Below, piece after piece: positions 1-12,900 of a stretch of 64,000 nt of DNA. Position numbers and translations under genes: made by a program. The notes beneath the pieces are model-generated. The model was not told the DNA's origin, searched no databases, and saw only the letters and a program-made list of their open reading frames with translations. Source of the stretch: Bugula neritina (taxonomy: Eukaryota > Bryozoa > Gymnolaemata > Cheilostomatida > Bugulidae); assembly GCA_964035545.1 (NCBI GenBank), contig OZ037769.1, positions 15,747,133-15,811,132 of the forward strand. The letters run 5' to 3'. Numbering within the stretch: the first letter of the stretch is position 1; the number at the start of each line of letters is the position of its first letter.

Positions 1-2577
1 GTTAGGAGCTGTGCGTGTAAACCAGAGGTGTGTGGATCAATACCAAGTGGGAGAAATTATTTTCCTCAATTTAAGTTTCATTTTTTTGGCTAAAATTTAG
101 TGAGTGATAAATGTGCAAAGAGTAAACCTGCACTCAAACCCTATTTGCACTTTAATTAATATCTGGAGACTTGCTCCTGGCACAGCGGAATGTATTGAAT
201 AATTTCTATAACTACAAGAAATTCCTGTCTACTATAAATCAGGTTTTTTGCCTGGCTATGCCTGGTGAAAAGAATTAGTTTGAGTCAGTTATCTACAAGT
301 TCCCACTGTTTGCTATGACATTCATCATTCCACACATCTCTTTCTAAGTATCTTGACTTGTTTTAAGTTTCTGAATTCCTTTTTACTGTCTGGCTGTCTG
401 TAATTAGTCTAATAATCAGGCCATACCTTCTCCACTTCCAGTTGTAGTATTTACAGTATGTAAAAGTCATCAGGCAGCTGACTTCTGTATGACTCTGGGG
501 GAGCAGTTCCTTGTCTAAATATAGCATGGTGTTGAGGTGATGACCAGTGGAGTGACCAGCTGAGTGTACACACCAACACTGCATGTGGCTGGTAACTAGG
601 CTGGTAAACCCTACTTGCACTGTCATCCCATGCTATCACCTGCTATCACCTGCCATCACCTGCTATCACCTGCCACTGGCAAGGCACTGACCATCCCCAT
701 TTCAGTATATTCTACAATGTGTGTCCTTATTATCTTTCTCCTTCCCAGTGCTGGAGGGAATATTTGTAGAAATGTAGTTTACTTGGTGGAACGCAGGCAT
801 AGCTCACTAGGCTATCTCACTTGATGTCTCTTTGTATTTCCAGTAGCCAGATGGAATTGCTAACATCAAATAACTGACTAGTTTTAAAACATATTTAGGC
901 CTACTATAAATTTCAAGGAGCTAGTAATAGGAAAAACTATGCAAACTGTAGGTAACTTTTTTACCCCCTAAAAGTAACTTTTTTATCCCCTAAAAGTGAG
1001 ATTGCAGAAGCTCTTGCTAAGTTTAAGAGGAAACTTTCAGCCAGCAAATTGGGCAGTTTCTAGCTCTTCCTAATCATATTTTGCTGCCTCAAGTAGAGGG
1101 TTTTGTAAGGCTGATTTTGGGCTGCATGCAGTGTACATATAGACGCTGTCTCACATGTGTGAATATTGATTTCCCAGTCTGCTAGAATGCCCTTGTAACC
1201 TGAGGGAGTTGAAATTAGCTGTTAGCAAGCTCAAGTCTAGACTCTTGACAGACATAAATAGATTGTTCTATAAATATATTGTACTCTGCAGCCCCTCCGC
1301 AGCAAAGTTGGACCTATTCCCACTGTCTGTCTGTACTCTCGTTATTTTGAGCTTCTCAAATCTAAAACTGTGTCAGCTGGCATTGTGGCGCTTGCACGCT
1401 TTTTACACGCCTTTTTAGTACTTTTATTCGTGAAATATTGTAATTTTAAGAATGCAAATTCAGAACATATTTGTCTAAATTTAGTCATTTGAGGGAGTGA
1501 TTTGATGAACTTCTGGCCAGGTGGTACACAGTAGGGAGATAACCCCCTCTTGTACACCAACTGTGCATTGTGTGTGGTCTGTATTGGCATTAGCAAGTTT
1601 ATAAGAGTATGCTACATGGGGCAGTGATGGCAGGGCAATAAGATGCTAAAACTTGGTTTAAAGTTTAGTCTGAATAAGAGATTTTTTGTATTCAAATCTC
1701 TAAACCAATGATGAGAAATATAAGGATGTGTGGTGGTAGCATATGCACCAGTGCTGGATGTTTCCAACTCCATGTGAAGGAATGGAACTTAATGTCAGAC
1801 CACTTTACAACCACCTGCAGTGCGTGCCACATCTGCTATGTAATTATGCTATAATAACTGAAATATCAAATATGTTATGTAGCTATGAAGGCAAACAGCC
1901 TAGTCATGCTTTGTCATAGTCACTCTGTGTTACACTTTTTGCTTCCCAAATTTCATACTTTGTTCTCTTCATCTTGGAGAAATTCAATAACCTCGAAAAT
2001 TAGTGAAACATCATTAGGATGATTTGGGATTAGGTTGATTGTGAGTTGTCACCAGATGTCCTGGTGGTCTGACCATGTCATGTGGCAGCAGTTGGCAGCA
2101 AGTGCACAGCAACTATCAGTCCTGCTCATTCGTTGGAGGCGTGCTCAGTTATATATTTATGTTTATTTGTTTATATTAATTGTAAGTTGATTAGGGTGCA
2201 AGTACTTTGACTGTATTCACACCAGTGTGTTGGGAAAGTCAACTCTGCTTGCAACACAATGCTGTACGCTTCACCAATATTTAGATTGTGGACAACATCA
2301 ACACAAACACTACCCTTGGCATTACGTAACTCCTGCACAGTGCTCCATTACGTAACCACCACCACCAGCTGTCTCCATGCATTACATCTATTTCTGTCTC
2401 AGCTTCACTCTTATTTTCTAATTATAATTCAAACTCTACTCTGTGTGCACCTTTGATGATTTCGCAAGTGATGCCGAGGACAGGAGTACTTGTGCTGTCG
2501 GCACAGCTGCTTCGTACAAAACTCTCCGGCTCATAGAAGAGCATAGCTTAAGCCCCCGGGTATAGATATTTATACCC
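1..2577. other. intergenic, no gene seen
   Basis: Both strands were read and no exon with coding character flanked by splice signals was found. Open frames here are shorter than 90 codons and have no recognisable product. The only structured items are a short 10-bp tandem repeat at 631-675 and the flank of the SINE that begins at about 2598. Confidence 0.5.
631..675. repeat. 10-bp tandem repeat
   Basis: The unit TGCTATCACC occurs about four and a half times in a row, with one or two C/T variants. It lies in non-coding sequence. Confidence 0.8.
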
Positions 2578-2597
2578 AGTTTTCTGCGTGTTTGGAA

Positions 2598-2817
2598 GGG
2601 AGCAGCCGTGGTCTAGGGGTTAGAGCATTTGCTTTGTAAACATGAAGTCATGGGTTCAAACCCCAGTAAAGGCCATTGGTGATGTTAGGAAGAGCATCCA
2701 GTCATAATTGCTCCTGTGCCTCATTTGAACAAGTCCTTAGCCCGTTCTAACAAAAACCCTTTCCATCAAGGGTTTCTCACAGGGATAGTGACTATAAACT
2801 TGCGTGAGTTTTCTGTG
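2598..2817 (+). mobile_element. tRNA-derived SINE, copy A
   Basis: A tRNA-like head starts GGGAGCAGCCGTGGTCTAGG (A-box-like) and continues to a B-box-like GGGTTCAAACCCC. A roughly 140-bp unrelated body follows and ends near CTTGCGTGAGTTTT. The same element recurs at 37,171-37,385 and 60,098-60,312. GTTTTCTGCGTGTT is present just upstream (about 2579-2592) and just downstream (about 2819-2832), consistent with a target-site duplication. A few extra bases sit between the body end and the downstream duplicate. The anticodon arm is too degenerate to name the parent tRNA. Confidence 0.8.
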
Positions 2818-4305
2818 AGTTTTCTGCGTGTTGGGATTGTAACAAAGTTGTCTACAACCTCGGCATCTGCTAAACTTGTTACAATCACTGAGCTATCTTT
2901 CTATATTGATGGAGACCTCTAGTTGGACAGCTTTCTGTCAAATGCTTCCTATTATACCAAATCTTCTCTCAAATCTCACTCACGCACCTCTCTCACATCT
3001 CACTCACGCACCTCTCTCACATCTCATGCTTGCTAGTCAACTCTGTATTAATATATGTTAATAAATCATTACATCCATAATTATTGCTGAAAGAATGTAA
3101 TTCAAGGAAATGAGTAGGAATTTCAGCCTCGGCATTTCTCCTGAAATGATTGAAGGGTGGAATCGTTATTAATAGAAACTTCCTCTACACAGTACGCCTG
3201 TATCAGTCTGTGTCTCCCTCCCCCCCCCCCCTCTCTACATTTCTATATATCTAATTACTCATTGCCTTTTGAAATGGAAGTTGTCTCCCCGATATGCATC
3301 TAGTCACGGGTGTGTGAGTGAATTGTTGCGTAAGCATTACTACTGTGTGAATTAGACAGCAGCTTTTAGCTCCTAATTGATTTCTTACTGAATTAAAGTA
3401 TTTATAGCGGACGCCTGCAGTGGCTTTAGTGATGATTCATCGTCACACAATGTTATTGTACACCACATAGTTGGTGTGGGTAGTCACTGCCTTGTACAGC
3501 TAACTTATATAACTAATCCTCACATGTCTGCACTGGGGCTGTAATGGCATCAACTACTTTCTACTGGGTTTGGTTATTTCTTGTTATAACATCTTTTCAA
3601 AAACAACTCTGCTGGTAAAAGTGGCAGCATTTTACAAATTTTAATTGAAACCACACTTTACTTGCCATCAAGAGTTTACCATCTCGCCAATCAACTTACA
3701 GTTACTTTCAATCCACAAAGTTTTTACAAGTTTTGTCAATTTGAGGGAGAAATCGACAGCTAAAAGCCTTGAATTGAAACAACTTCGCACACTCTGAACC
3801 AGATTTAAATTATTTAGTGTTGAACTTGTTGACTGTAGACAAGGCAGCGTCAGGGGAGCTGACTATGATTCATGTTGACCTAGTCTGAGGCAGCTGCACA
3901 CAGCAGTTCTGAGATACTACGAAAGTGATTCACTGGCTGTCTAACTGATGGACTGGCAAGAGTGTGCAGGTGTTACAAAGTATTTCATAATGTCAACAAT
4001 TCTACACATCTACTGCATAAACTATAGCAAGTGTAAATGTCATAACCTACAGGACTCTGTATGCCTGTTTACATGGTGCTGCCTGTAATCCGTGGTACAT
4101 GCTGCCAGGGAATAATGTGAAGTATGTCTAGTTTCAGCCAACACTAAGTGCCACTACTAGTACATTCCTGTATAGCAGTATTCTAACATGTGTTTAATTG
4201 GGGCAAGTACGTTGTCAGCATTCCATTGTAGTGACTGCTAGCAGCAGCTGCTGTCTTACTAGCTGCCAGTTCTCACCTCTGCTACTATAGCTATGGTTCT
4301 TTCTC
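2818..4305. other. intergenic, no gene seen
   Basis: Non-coding as far as I can read. It includes a 25-bp near-duplication at about 2975-3025 (CTCACTCACGCACCTCTCTC repeated) and a short poly-C tract near 3220. Confidence 0.5.
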
Positions 4306-4395
4306 TATCCACCACTGTGTCTACTTCTCTATCCACCACTGTGTCTACTTCTCTATCCACCACTGTGGTTACTGCTTTATCCACCACTGTAGTCA
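4306..4395. repeat. 24-bp tandem repeat, about 4 copies
   Basis: The unit contains TCTATCCACCACTGTG and repeats about four times with a 24-bp period. The last copies diverge. No coding context. Confidence 0.8.
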
Positions 4396-4569
4396 CTAAG
4401 AAGCTATAAGTTGATGGGATTAGGGAAGGTTTGAGTCATCAGATTCTGTAGTAGAGCTCATAGTAACCATAGACACAGCTGATGCTGACCTCCACTCATC
4501 TTGTTTTTGTTCTGACTCAACTGCTGTGGTTACTAGACTCTTGTATCAACTATTTCTAATATACTATCC

Positions 4570-4608
4570 TACTACTAGTACTAGTACTATTACTACTACT
4601 ACTACTAT

Positions 4609-4640
<32 letters not shown>

Positions 4641-4892
4641 GTACTACTGCTACTACTACTATCAGTAATACTACTATTACTACTACTACTATTACTACTA
4701 CTACTACTAATACTGCTACTACTACTACTACTACTACTACTGCTGCTGCTGCTACTGCTACTACTACTGCTACTACTACTACTACTATTACTACTACTAC
4801 TACTAATACTGCTACTACTACTACTACTACTACTACTGCTGCTGCTGCTACTGCTACTACTACTGCTACTACTACTACTACTACTGCTATTG
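4570..4892 (+). repeat. (ACT)n triplet array 1
   Basis: About 320 bp of ACT/TAC triplets are interrupted by GCT, AGT and ATT variants. An inner block containing a run of TGC followed by ACT triplets occurs twice (about 4740-4790 and 4835-4880), so part of the array was duplicated as a block. The triplet phase leaves long poly-Thr and poly-Ser frames on the two strands; these are by-products of the repeat. Confidence 0.95.
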
Positions 4893-6912
4893 CTCATTTC
4901 TCTTCTATATGTGGATTCTAATATTGGTAGAGAATTAGAAAAGCTCCAACATCTGCACCTACGTCTATTCCCTCTGGTGCTATGCCTAGTAACACATGTA
5001 TAGTTAGTTACATGGATAATATATTCATAATGTGTTGAATTTAATATTAAATTATTAATTGTTGACTGGAGACAGATGGTACCCACCCACCACTGGAATG
5101 ACTGGCTCCAGTCCTCAATCTTGTGTTGGTTTATATTTTTAGAGGTTGCCATGGATATGCCGATGCGTTACAGTCTCTCTCTCTCCTTATGCTCTGCACT
5201 GGTGGATTAGAAGGTAAGCTTGGATGATGACGTTAGCTTCGTGGCACCAGCCCAACATTCCAACAGATATTCAGTTTAATAGGGAATTAATTAGTAATTT
5301 GGTGACTAGTTTAGGGTTGGAACATTCAGTGGCTTACTGGATTAAGGCTGTAAGGTGGCCTACTAATGGTGCTAACAGTTTTCTTTATTAGTTTTTACTA
5401 AAAACATGTCTTTTGGGGTAAAGATACCAGTCATTGACTCCTGTTGTTGAAAACATTTCAGAGTTGAAAAGCTGATAGTTTTTCTTTTTTTACCGACTTG
5501 ACATACTGTTACCAGTGGGGGAGGCTGTATTGGTGGTACCAGTTGAGGGGGCATATCTCCGTCTGCGTCCCATCTTCTGCCACCGTCTTCTCCCAGTATA
5601 GATACGTACCAGCAGAGATGTGAAGTGCCCCATTCACTCACTGCTCATACTAACCCAATTCAGCAACCCACATATTTACCTCGCTCTGACAGTGTTCTAA
5701 CACGGGGTGTTGGGGGTGTGTTGAGGGGTGTAGCTCAGTGTAAGGGGGTGTGTAGAGGAGTGTAGCCAGTATAATGGGGTGTATAGAGGGGTGTAGCTCA
5801 ATATAAGGGGGTATATAGAGGGGTGTGGCGTAGTTTACGAGATTAATCGCCATTACTGAGGTATTTTATGTCACCAGAAATTAAGGAAATGGTTGAATGT
5901 TTGATCAGATAGAAAGTGGTAGTAGACCCTGTGTGTGGTGTTCAGTGGCGGAGAGGTTCTTGCTCCAAGCAATGATGTGCAAAGTGAATGCCTGTGAACA
6001 TAGTAGAATAGACTGGTGCAAGGTTAATAACATATAGCATAATCAACTTGTTGTCTTGTTTAGCAAACATTGACAACTCTTTACAATGCTTTCTCTACCT
6101 GCCCCAAGGGTTACTGGGCTAGCCAACTCTGCATTACACAATATTGATATAATATACAAGTAATGTGAAGTTAGCACCTCACTGTGTCCTACATCGTGGT
6201 ATGGCTGGCTTGTATAACAGCACGTTGTGGAATGCAGGCAGAGGTGATCTTCTAGATCACTGCCTGAGCACATGCGCCCACCTGTCAGCCTGTACTAAAA
6301 TAAAGTGCAGTCTATATTTAGCGCTGCCGCTTTTCAGTCAACGCCTTTCAGTAAGGTTATAAACAGTTAATAATTCTTTGCACTAACAATCACTGCCACA
6401 TATTCGTAAGCAGTTCTTTTGTTGATCTAACTGTAGTATTCAATTGGGCATGTGATCAGCCACAATATTGATTTCCTGTGATGGAGAGCTGCTCCTCTAT
6501 GATGTTAGCTAATGAAATCTCATGCTGAATCACAGGATGTTTGTATGTGCCTTTCCAGTGCAAATTCTAACTCAGACTAGCCTAAACTATTTTAGTGCAT
6601 AATAATCCTTAACAGAGTAAACAAGTAATTGTTAATCTATATTTCTCTTGCCCAAGTTTCTAGACTCTCATCTCTCTCACACACGTGGCTGTGGAAGTCG
6701 AGGGTAATGCAATTACCGCTATCAGAATGGAAGGGCTGATTGGTTTCCAACGCATTGTACTATTTTTAGATTAAGTGGAAAAAATTCATCAACCTATTAA
6801 TTTAGTCATAAAAAATTATATTTTTTCAATTTGATGTCTGATGTAAGTTATGCAGCTACTGGTAGTGGAAGTTGAGGCTATTTTAATGAATGTGCATTGT
6901 CCCATTTGCTGG
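4893..6912. other. intergenic, no convincing gene
   Basis: No exon could be supported. A minus-strand open frame at 5372-5641 has less repetitive composition than its surroundings and donor-like GTACGT and GTAACA inside it, but no recognisable protein. A G-rich degenerate repeat lies at 5701-5831. Confidence 0.4.
5701..5831 (+). repeat. G-rich degenerate minisatellite
   Basis: Runs of four or five G recur every 15-30 bases, in a pattern of GGGGTGT followed by AGCTCA/GTATAA and another G run. The unit is about 34-37 bp and decays quickly. Four or more G runs on one strand give quadruplex-forming potential, although several loops are long. Confidence 0.65.
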
Positions 6913-8592
6913 TCTACTATCTCTTCTATACTATCTCTATACTGCTCTACTCTACGCTATACTATCTCTATACTATACTATCTCTACTATACTATCTCTA
7001 TACTATACTATCTCTATACTATACTATCTCTATACTATACTATCTCTATACTATAATATCTCTATACTATACTATACTATCTCTATACTATACTATACTA
7101 TCTCTATACTATCTCTATACTATACTATCTCTATACTATATCTATACCATCTCTATACTATACTATATCTATACTATACTATCTCTATACTATACTATCT
7201 CTATACTATACTATCTCTATACTATACTATACTATCTCTATACTATCTCTATACTATATACTACACTATCTCTATACTATACTATCTCTATACTATACTA
7301 TCTCTATACTATACTATCTCTATACTACACTATCTCTATACTATACTATCTCTATACTATACTATCTCTATACTATACTATCTCTATACTATAATATCTC
7401 TATACTACACTATCTCTATACTATACTATCTCTATACTATACTATCTCTATACTATACTATCTCTATACTATACTATCTCTATACTATACTATTTCTATA
7501 CTATACCATCTCTATACCATCTCTATACTATCTCTATACCATCTCTATACTATCTCTATACTGCTCTATACTATACTATCTCTATACTATACTATACTAT
7601 ACTATAATATCTCTATACTATACTATCTCTATACTATACTATCTCTATACTATACTATCTCTATACTATACTATCTCTATACTATACTATCTCTATACTT
7701 TACTATCTCTATACTATACTATCTCTATACTATACTATCTCTATACTATACTATCTCTATACTATACTATCTATATACTATACTATACTATCTCTATACT
7801 ATACTATACTATCTCTATACTATCTCTATACTATACTATCTCTATACTATATCTATACCATCTCTATACTATACTATATCTATACTATACTATCTCTATA
7901 CTATACTATCTCTATACTATACTATCTCTATACTATACTATACTATCTCTATACTATACTATCTCTATACTATACTATCTCTATACTATACTATCTCTAT
8001 ACTATACTATCTCTATACTATACTATCTCTATACTATACTATCTCTATACTATACTATCTCTATACTATACTATCTCTATACTATACTATCTCTATACTA
8101 TACTATCTCTATACTATACTATCTCTATACTATACTATCTCTATACTATACTATCTATATACTATCTCTATACTATACTATACTATCTCTATACTATCTC
8201 TATACTATACTATCTCTATACTATATCTATACCATCTCTATACTATACTATATCTATACTATACTATCTCTATACTATACTATCTCTATACTATACTATC
8301 TCTATACTATACTATACTATCTCTATACTATACTATCTCTATACTATACTATCTCTATACTATACTATCTCTATACTATACTATCTCTATACTATACTAT
8401 CTCTATACTATACTATCTCTATACTATACTATCTCTATACTATACTATCTCTATACTATACTATCTCTATACTATACTATCTCTATACTATACTATCTCT
8501 ATACTATACTATGCTATGATATACTATACTATGATATACTATACTATCTCTATACTATACTAGATCTATGCTGTTTCTATACTATACTATAT
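6913..8592. repeat. 1.7-kb satellite of a 16-bp unit
   Basis: The basic unit CTCTATACTATACTAT (16 bp) repeats about 100 times. Contracted forms (CTCTATACTAT) and expanded forms (an extra ACTAT) occur. A marker block with CTATACCATCTC recurs near 7143, 7853 and 8227, showing larger segmental duplications inside the array. Because 16 is not a multiple of 3 and the unit lacks stops in any phase, a frame of over 550 codons exists by chance. The array ends in a degenerate ATGCTATGATATAC segment. Confidence 0.97.
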
Positions 8593-9710
8593 CTGTTGTT
8601 ATATTCATGTTTTGGAAATTCCTTTTTGCAGAAGATTGAAGGAAGGTTTTCTCTCTCCAAGTTGGAATTCTAGAAAATAAAACTCCGTAAGGGATTCCTG
8701 AGAGTGGACAGCAGATGATGTTTTCCTCTTCCAGGCACCCCAAGGCACGTATTGATTGTAAACACAAATGGGTTTTCCCAATGATGCACCTTTACTCCTG
8801 CATTTCCCAGCTTCTGTTTTGTAATTTGATATGTTGGGATTTTTATTTCTCATATATCTGTGCCACAGATTGCTAATGCATGTATTAAAACTTGGTGGAG
8901 TAATCTCCACCTACCAAGAATTCTTCCAGCTTTTCATGGACACATCTAGTGTGTAATACCTTATCTTACATCTCTACTCAAGCAAACATGTTACATCACA
9001 ACCATATTAACTTACACTAACTTAATCACTAGCAGTCACTCCTTCATTGGTTAAATTATGATGCTACTCACTAGTCAAGCATGTCTAATTTATATCGCTG
9101 TTTTGATTGCATTCCTTTGCATTTCAATGAAACCAGTGGGCTCTTCACATAATTTCATGTAGTTACTGAAGACCCTGGTTATGCTGTCTTGTGTGAAAGT
9201 AGGAACTGTTTTTGGTTGGCTTCTTATGTGTTAAGGCTCAGGGAAATGTTGTTCACCGACTGTTAAATTCAATCAAAGTAAAGCTAAGCCCTGGTGATAG
9301 TCATTGCATTAGGTAGGTGTTGTGTCTAAACACACTGATGGAGCTGGTGATGGTAGAACCTGGTAACTAATGAGATTATGTTGGGTGTGACAGCAGCTGA
9401 CAAGTGCTTGTCAGTTGTTGGATGTACAGATGTCAAGGCCGGGTTACTATGTGTAGGAGCTACCTGTGGTGTCTGTCATTTCGTCTATTGGTCTGAATGG
9501 TGCATAGCTTCCTATTCCAAGTACCTTGCGGGCTAGTCATGTGCTTTACTCAGTCATGTGGCTGTGGGCTTGTCATCTCCACTCCAGTTCTTGTGCTAGA
9601 ATATCTACCTCTTCAGTTTATCTGGTCACAAGTATGCTGTCTGCACTAATCTAGTATCACTATATATAATGTATAATATCACTAATATTCTAGTAGTATT
9701 CCAATATGAG
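8593..9710. other. intergenic; one unexplained open frame
   Basis: No gene assigned. The minus-strand frame 8910-8605 (101 codons) directly follows the satellite and has non-repetitive composition. I recognise no domain in it and see no supporting splice context. A transposon remnant is possible. Confidence 0.35.
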
Positions 9711-9711
9711 T

Positions 9712-9742
<31 letters not shown>

Positions 9743-9758
9743 GCTACTATTACTACTG

Positions 9759-9791
<33 letters not shown>

Positions 9792-9860
9792 TTACTACTG
9801 CTACTACTGCTACTATTACTACTACTGCTACTTCTACTACTACTACTACTACTTCTACTG

Positions 9861-9906
<46 letters not shown>

Positions 9907-9954
9907 TATTACTACTACTACTACTTCTACTGCTACTACTGCTGCTACTACTGC
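9711..9954 (+). repeat. (CTA)n triplet array 2
   Basis: About 245 bp of ACT/CTA triplets with scattered GCT, TTC and ATT variants. The poly-Leu reading frame through it is a repeat artefact. Confidence 0.95.
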
Positions 9955-12900
9955 ATTAGGTACACCTGATCATGTCTTCCTCTTCTTTGTCCTTGATTCA
10001 CCTTTCCCCCCTCTACACTACACTACAGCCTACAGATGGCACAGGTCCAAGAACATGCTTGCACCTTCCTTTTCCTTGCACCTCCTCTCTCAGGTATTTC
10101 CATCTGCTTCTGCTGATTCCACAGCTAATTGTACATCTCCACCAGGAAAACCGCCAACTCCTAAAATTAGCCAACAAGAGTAGTTTTTGGCTGCGATATA
10201 GTTTAAATTAACTCTAATGTGGGTGTGTTGATTTGGTAAAGAAATCAAGGCAGTTCGGCATTTACAAGGTTTTCAAAATAATGCTGTTTGCTAATTGTGA
10301 TTTTCTTGCAACTGCTTTATTTTGTATTTTGAATAATTGTCTCAAAAAAGCAACACCCGTGGGGTATTTTAAGGAGAGCTTAGTATTCTATTGCTCTTTG
10401 ATTTGGTGTTATAGGATCAGCTTTAAACTAAAGATAGTCAACTACGACTCAGTGAGGTATAGTTAGTGAAATCTGTTCTTTCTGTTGTAAAGCACTGCCT
10501 ACTTCCGCGGTTTGAAATCGGTTAACATTTTGGAAGCTTCTTCCCATGCATTTGACCTTGCATTAGCCTAACCATTCCAAGTTTGTTATGAAAAAAAGAA
10601 TAGCAAAAAATTGTAATGTGATTAAACTGCCTGGTAAGTAAAGTAACCCCACGCTGAACTCTGATTGGCTATCGTACTTGGCAGCAGTACAAATTCCTTT
10701 CCTATACTACGCTAGTGTCCTGTCACATGTTGCTCTTGTATTTTATTTTCTGATTATTGTTGGCAACTTTGAGAAAAACATTTTGGCCAAAAATAGGTTT
10801 TTCTGTTATTAGTCCGTTAATATTGCGGTCCATAATATGAAGTTGTAGTAATATTCCATGGAGTAGTGGATATATAAAGGTGGTTGGTAGATAGGTAGAG
10901 CTGCTGAGTTAATGTCAGTGATGACGCAATGTGCTGTACCACTCTCCGTGTGCCACTCTCCAGGGTAACCTTGTCTCCAATGCTATATCTGGCTTGTATG
11001 CATGTCCATCATGGTTTCTATATAGAAGCTCTGGTAATGGTATTGCTTTGAGGTTGATAAATGCTTTTTAAGTGATTTATATGGGGGCTTATTTTTGCCA
11101 GTCTGACCCATATTTTGATATGAACTGGCCACGGCATCCTTGTTAGTTGTTAGTGGCAGACTGTCTATATATTACAATCCCAGCTACCATTTTACTCATT
11201 TCCAGGATTCACCAAACACATTTGCTGCTTTTCCGATTGTTCTGATTGATGGACGGAGAATAAGTAGTTAGATTTCACTTCGGAAAGAGTAGCAACTACT
11301 GTTGACTGGTGCACATAGTTCATGTATTTTCAATATATTTACCCATGGAAAGCAGTGGTCTTCAAATAAAGGGTGTTGAAAATATCAATTTCTGCTCCAT
11401 CGCTCAGTGAAAAGGCTCTCTCCCCCCTCCCCCTTTCTTGCCGAGGTTCTTGTTAACTTCCTTGTGCAGCATGCTGGGAAATTACTCGGCTCTTGTTATG
11501 GAGATCAAAAATTCCCCCAATAGAAAAGTTGGGATAGTTTCAATCATGGTTGGAAACAGTTTCTCTCTGGACTGACTCCTGGACAAAGTTAAAGTAATTA
11601 TGACTGTTATTCAGACAGTTGTGTCATGAATCATTTTAACTTGTAAACACAATCTCATGATGTTGAGTTGGAACTGAAAATTCAATATCATATGAAAAGG
11701 AAACTAAATTGCTAACAAGGAAGGGGGAAGTTGTGTAATTTCTCACAGCCTCCTTCAAATTGCTCATGATTTTGAGTCTTAGTTATTTGTTATATCATTA
11801 GTTGAATAGTAACCGACGACAGGTCCATCTAGATTTCAAATTAATGTATGCCAGTCAAATCTTTTTGGATTTGAAGTTTGTTCCAAAAAGCTACTTCTAG
11901 AAACATGTGAAGTTTAGTCATAGAAGGGATCTTCAATAGCTCATCTTCAGTAGCCAGTAGCCATGCGATAGATGCTCACCGTCTCACCGCCAGCACATTT
12001 TGTAGACTTTATTCCATCAACTCATTGGCAAAGTATCAGCAACAGGAAGTTGGGAAATAGAGAGAAAACAAAAACAATTAGCACAGTGACAAAGAATGAC
12101 TGCTTGACTTTTCATCAACCCAACTAATGCTCTTTTTTGGCTATTAATTTTGTTTTCAGACAGCAATTTGGTGAATCAGTGTTTTGGTCTTTGTTTGTGA
12201 CGTTTGCTCTTCGAAAAGCTCTTGTCTTCTCCAAATACCTGGGGTCTGTTGGAGCAGTGAGTTTGATGGATGTCATTCCTTTATTCCATCAATCTTCCCA
12301 ACGCACTGCTGGCATTTCAGTTGGTGTTCTTTGTCTCCACTATTCTGAACACTTTCCAACTTCAGTACTTATTGCAGTAATGACTGCTGTTTGCTTCTGT
12401 TACAAAAGTTGAAAAAGCTTGTGATCTGTTAGACATTGGTGGATTTTGAGTAAGAATTTTGGTTTGAATTATGAATTCACTTGGTCAGAATTCACCATGG
12501 AATATGTTGGATCAGGGAGGAGTGGTGGACAGGGCTCTAGTGGTGCCGGTGCTGTGTTCACCTCCTTCGTACTCTGGTTAGGCTGATAAACTTTGCCCTG
12601 CAGGGGAACCCCCTAGCTTCTGTTTACCTTTAGAAGGAGTAGCTATTTTATCAATTCATAATGAGCCTCTTTCTCAGAAATACTTTGAACAAAAGAGCTT
12701 TATTGTAAGCTGTTATGTATTAAGGGAACGAAATACTCCCATATTCCAACTAAAGGGAGTGCTGTGTTGACTTTTCCATTTTTAGACTTTGCTATTTTTC
12801 CACCAGCCTATGCTGTGAGATATCTTCCCCCTCTCCTCTTGGGTTTGTTGTTTTCAGACTGATGTGTTTTTTCACCTCTTGTTTTGGTCAACTGGGAGTG

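Noticed and set aside
4556-5152. Poly-Ser (minus) and poly-Thr (plus) frames
   Set aside because: Produced by the ACT/AGT triplet array. The non-repeat ends have no recognisable protein.
5372-5641. 89-codon minus-strand frame with GC-richer sequence
   Set aside because: It has donor-like sites and a plausible composition but no acceptor-exon-donor set that joins in phase, and no recognisable family.
6890-8563. 557-codon open frame rich in Tyr, Leu, Ile, Ser
   Set aside because: It is the translation of the 16-bp satellite. The unit has no stop in any phase, so three frames stay open. There is no start context, splice signal or non-repeat residue.
9669-9959. Poly-Leu frame
   Set aside because: Translation of the CTA triplet array.
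12137-12412. 91-codon plus-strand frame
   Set aside because: Residue mix is hydrophobic and featureless, and no splice partner or domain was found.
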